A DNA stretch of 6,169 nucleotides from Verrucomicrobiota bacterium. Its GTDB lineage: Bacteria; Verrucomicrobiota; Verrucomicrobiia; Limisphaerales; UBA1096. A model generated the notes under the pieces. That model searched no databases and was not told the origin of the DNA. It saw only the letters and a list, made by a program, of their open reading frames with translations. The DNA lies in contig DQOE01000268.1 in assembly GCA_015658765.1 (NCBI GenBank), positions 1-6,169 of the forward strand. The letters run 5' to 3'. A program made the translations under genes and the position numbers. Positions 5,211 through 6,169 of this stretch are shown here, piece by piece; the stretch's first letter is position 1, and every line of letters begins with the position of its first letter.

Positions 5211-5233
5211 CCGCTTGGCGGGGCGGAGGCAAC

Positions 5234-6169
5234 TCAGACCTGAGCCAGCCCGACGGCCTTGGCGCGCTTGGTTGCCTTCCGGCGGTCGTTGGCGTCGAGT
5301 ATGCGCTTGCGAAAACGCAAATGGTTCGGGGTGACCTCAACCAGTTCGTCGTTGTCGATGTACTCGATGGCGCGCTCGATGGAGAAGAGGATTGGCGGCG
5401 TCAGCAGGATCGCCTTGTCCGCGCCGGAGGAGCGCATGTTGTCGAGGTGCTTGGCCTTGGTCGGGTTCACCGGCAGGTCGTCGCGACGCGGGTTTTCGCC
5501 GACCACCTGACCGCCGTACACCCCGTCTCCCGGCGCCACAAACAAGCGGCCGCGCGCCTGCAGCACGTCCAGCGCGTAGGCCATGGCGGCGCCTTTTTCC
5601 ATGCTGACCAGCGTGCCGGTCTGGCGCGTGACGAGGTCGCCGCTGTACGGCCGGTACTCGAGAAACGAGTGGCTCATCACGCCGTTGCCGCTGGTGAGGG
5701 TGACGAGGTCGCTCTCGAAACCGATCAGCCCGCGCGTCGGGATCTCCGCCGTGACGGTCACGCCGGCGGTGTGATGCTCGATATTCGAGATCTTGCCCAA
5801 GCGCTTGCTGAGCGTCTCCATGACGGTGCCGAGATGCGCCTCCGGCACCTCGACCCAAATCTGCTCAAACGGCTCGTTTCGTCTGCCGTCGATCTCCCTG
5901 TACAAAACGGTCGGCCGCGACACGAGCACCTCAAAGCCCTCGCGGCGCATCGTCTCGAGCAGCACGGCGATCTGCATGCTGCCGCGAGCGTCCACGAGGA
6001 AGCGGGTGCTCTCGCTGGTGTCGTGCACGCTGATGGAGATGTTGGACTTGGTCTCGCGCTCGAGCCGCGCGCGGATCTCGCGTGAGGTGACTTTTTTGCC
6101 GTCGAGCCCGGCGAGCGGGCCGTCATTCACGGAGAACTCCATCTGCACGGTGGCGGGATCGATCTCGAC
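5234..6169 (-). CDS. typA: Ribosome-associated GTPase TypA/BipA, C-terminal half (5' partial)
   Basis: The minus-strand frame is open from the window's right edge to TGA (complement of 5234-5236), giving 311 residues, about the second half of a roughly 605-residue TypA/BipA. The GTPase domain lies outside the window. Visible landmarks are VNDGPLAGLDGKKVTSREI with RARLERE (domain III entry), LLETMRREGFEVLVSRPTV, IPTRGLIGFESDLVTLTSG with HSFLEYRPYSG, and LVSMEKGAAMAYALDVLQ. Then follow GGQVVGENPRRDDLPVNPTK, LDNMRSSGADKA and DDELVEVTP-type NDELVEVTPNHLRFRKRIL, all typical of the BipA-specific C-terminal region. TypA is a translational GTPase that binds the ribosome and supports ribosome assembly and stress growth. 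One oddity is the usually conserved GRGELHL, which reads ARGSMQI. The gene converges on the metallopeptidase gene with a 23-nt gap and no strong terminator. Confidence 0.95.
   Translation of the reverse strand, partial: VEIDPATVQMEFSVNDGPLAGLDGKKVTSREIRARLERETKSNISISVHDTSESTRFLVDARGSMQIAVLLETMRREGFEVLVSRPTVLYREIDGRRNEPFEQIWVEVPEAHLGTVMETLSKRLGKISNIEHHTAGVTVTAEIPTRGLIGFESDLVTLTSGNGVMSHSFLEYRPYSGDLVTRQTGTLVSMEKGAAMAYALDVLQARGRLFVAPGDGVYGGQVVGENPRRDDLPVNPTKAKHLDNMRSSGADKAILLTPPILFSIERAIEYIDNDELVEVTPNHLRFRKRILDANDRRKATKRAKAVGLAQV

Larger units (their letters stand above)
488..5219. repeat. Dispersed octamer family CGCTTGGC / GCCAAGCG, 14 copies
   Basis: Hand count gives CGCTTGGC on the + strand starting at 488, 1019, 1225, 1518, 2671, 4308, 4434, 4531, 4771 and 5212. 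The complement GCCAAGCG starts at 1179, 1524, 2677 and 4073. With about 58% GC, roughly 0.3 would be expected in the whole window on both strands. The shorter core CTTGGC/GCCAAG occurs about 31 times against about 4 expected. No octamer copy occurs in 1-487, between 2685 and 4072, or between 5220 and 6169. Copies fall in all three codon phases and both strands. The entry spans the outer limits of the dispersed copies, not a continuous repeat. Confidence 0.8.

Noticed and set aside
5211..5244. Possible bidirectional terminator between the convergent genes
   Set aside because: CCGC-TTG-GCGG has only a 4-bp stem and CTCAG-AC-CTGAG has too small a loop; neither is followed by a T tract.
5777..5807. 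Palindromes CTCGA-TAT-TCGAG and CAAGCGCTTG inside typA
   Set aside because: They are short, within a conserved coding region and each seen once. CAAGCGCTTG shares half-sites with the iterated element but not its order.
5321..6085. 254-residue + strand ORF
   Set aside because: It is antisense to typA, with Arg/His/Ala-rich shadow composition.

Overview
The window looks like chromosomal DNA from a PVC-group bacterium, most likely Verrucomicrobiota (inference). The reasons are a sialate-O-acetylesterase (SASA/DUF303) domain of the 'VWFQGWND / KTAWGGKS' type, secreted carbohydrate-esterase and zincin genes beside a sodium:solute symporter, weak or absent Shine-Dalgarno sequences at most starts, and high GC over most of the window. 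No rRNA, tRNA, CRISPR array, transposase or phage gene was recognised.

Left part (1-972): a relatively AT-rich (about 42% GC) 3' part of a DUF805 membrane protein gene on the + strand is followed by minus-strand material. This is a fragment resembling the C-terminus of an ankyrin-repeat protein (387-488), overlapped by a small two-helix membrane protein ORF (466-714). A 258-nt gap (715-972) holds an operator-like palindrome (805-819), a possible minus-strand coding remnant (831-926), a 12-bp palindrome (928-939) and a hairpin immediately upstream of the next gene.

Centre (973-5210): four closely spaced + strand genes form a probable operon. They are a DUF3311-like two-helix small protein, an SSS-family Na+/solute symporter (4-nt start/stop overlap), a secreted two-domain esterase (alpha/beta hydrolase plus SGNH/SASA) and a secreted zinc metallopeptidase resembling the catalytic domain of anthrax lethal factor. 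The simplest reading is that the secreted enzymes deacylate or trim an external glycan or glycoprotein and the symporter imports a product; the substrate is not determined.

Right part (5234-6169): the 3' half of typA/bipA (ribosome-associated GTPase) on the minus strand, convergent with the operon and running off the window.

The most unusual signal is not a gene. The octamer CGCTTGGC (or its complement GCCAAGCG) occurs 14 times by hand count, against well under one expected. It builds up to a perfect 14-bp palindrome CGCTTGGCCAAGCG at two places and near-palindromes at three more. Copies fall in all three codon phases and several sit 20-30 nt before stop codons, so neither protein sequence nor codon bias explains them easily. 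It behaves like a genome-wide iterated element (HIP1-like, uptake-signal-like or a methylation/protein-binding site).
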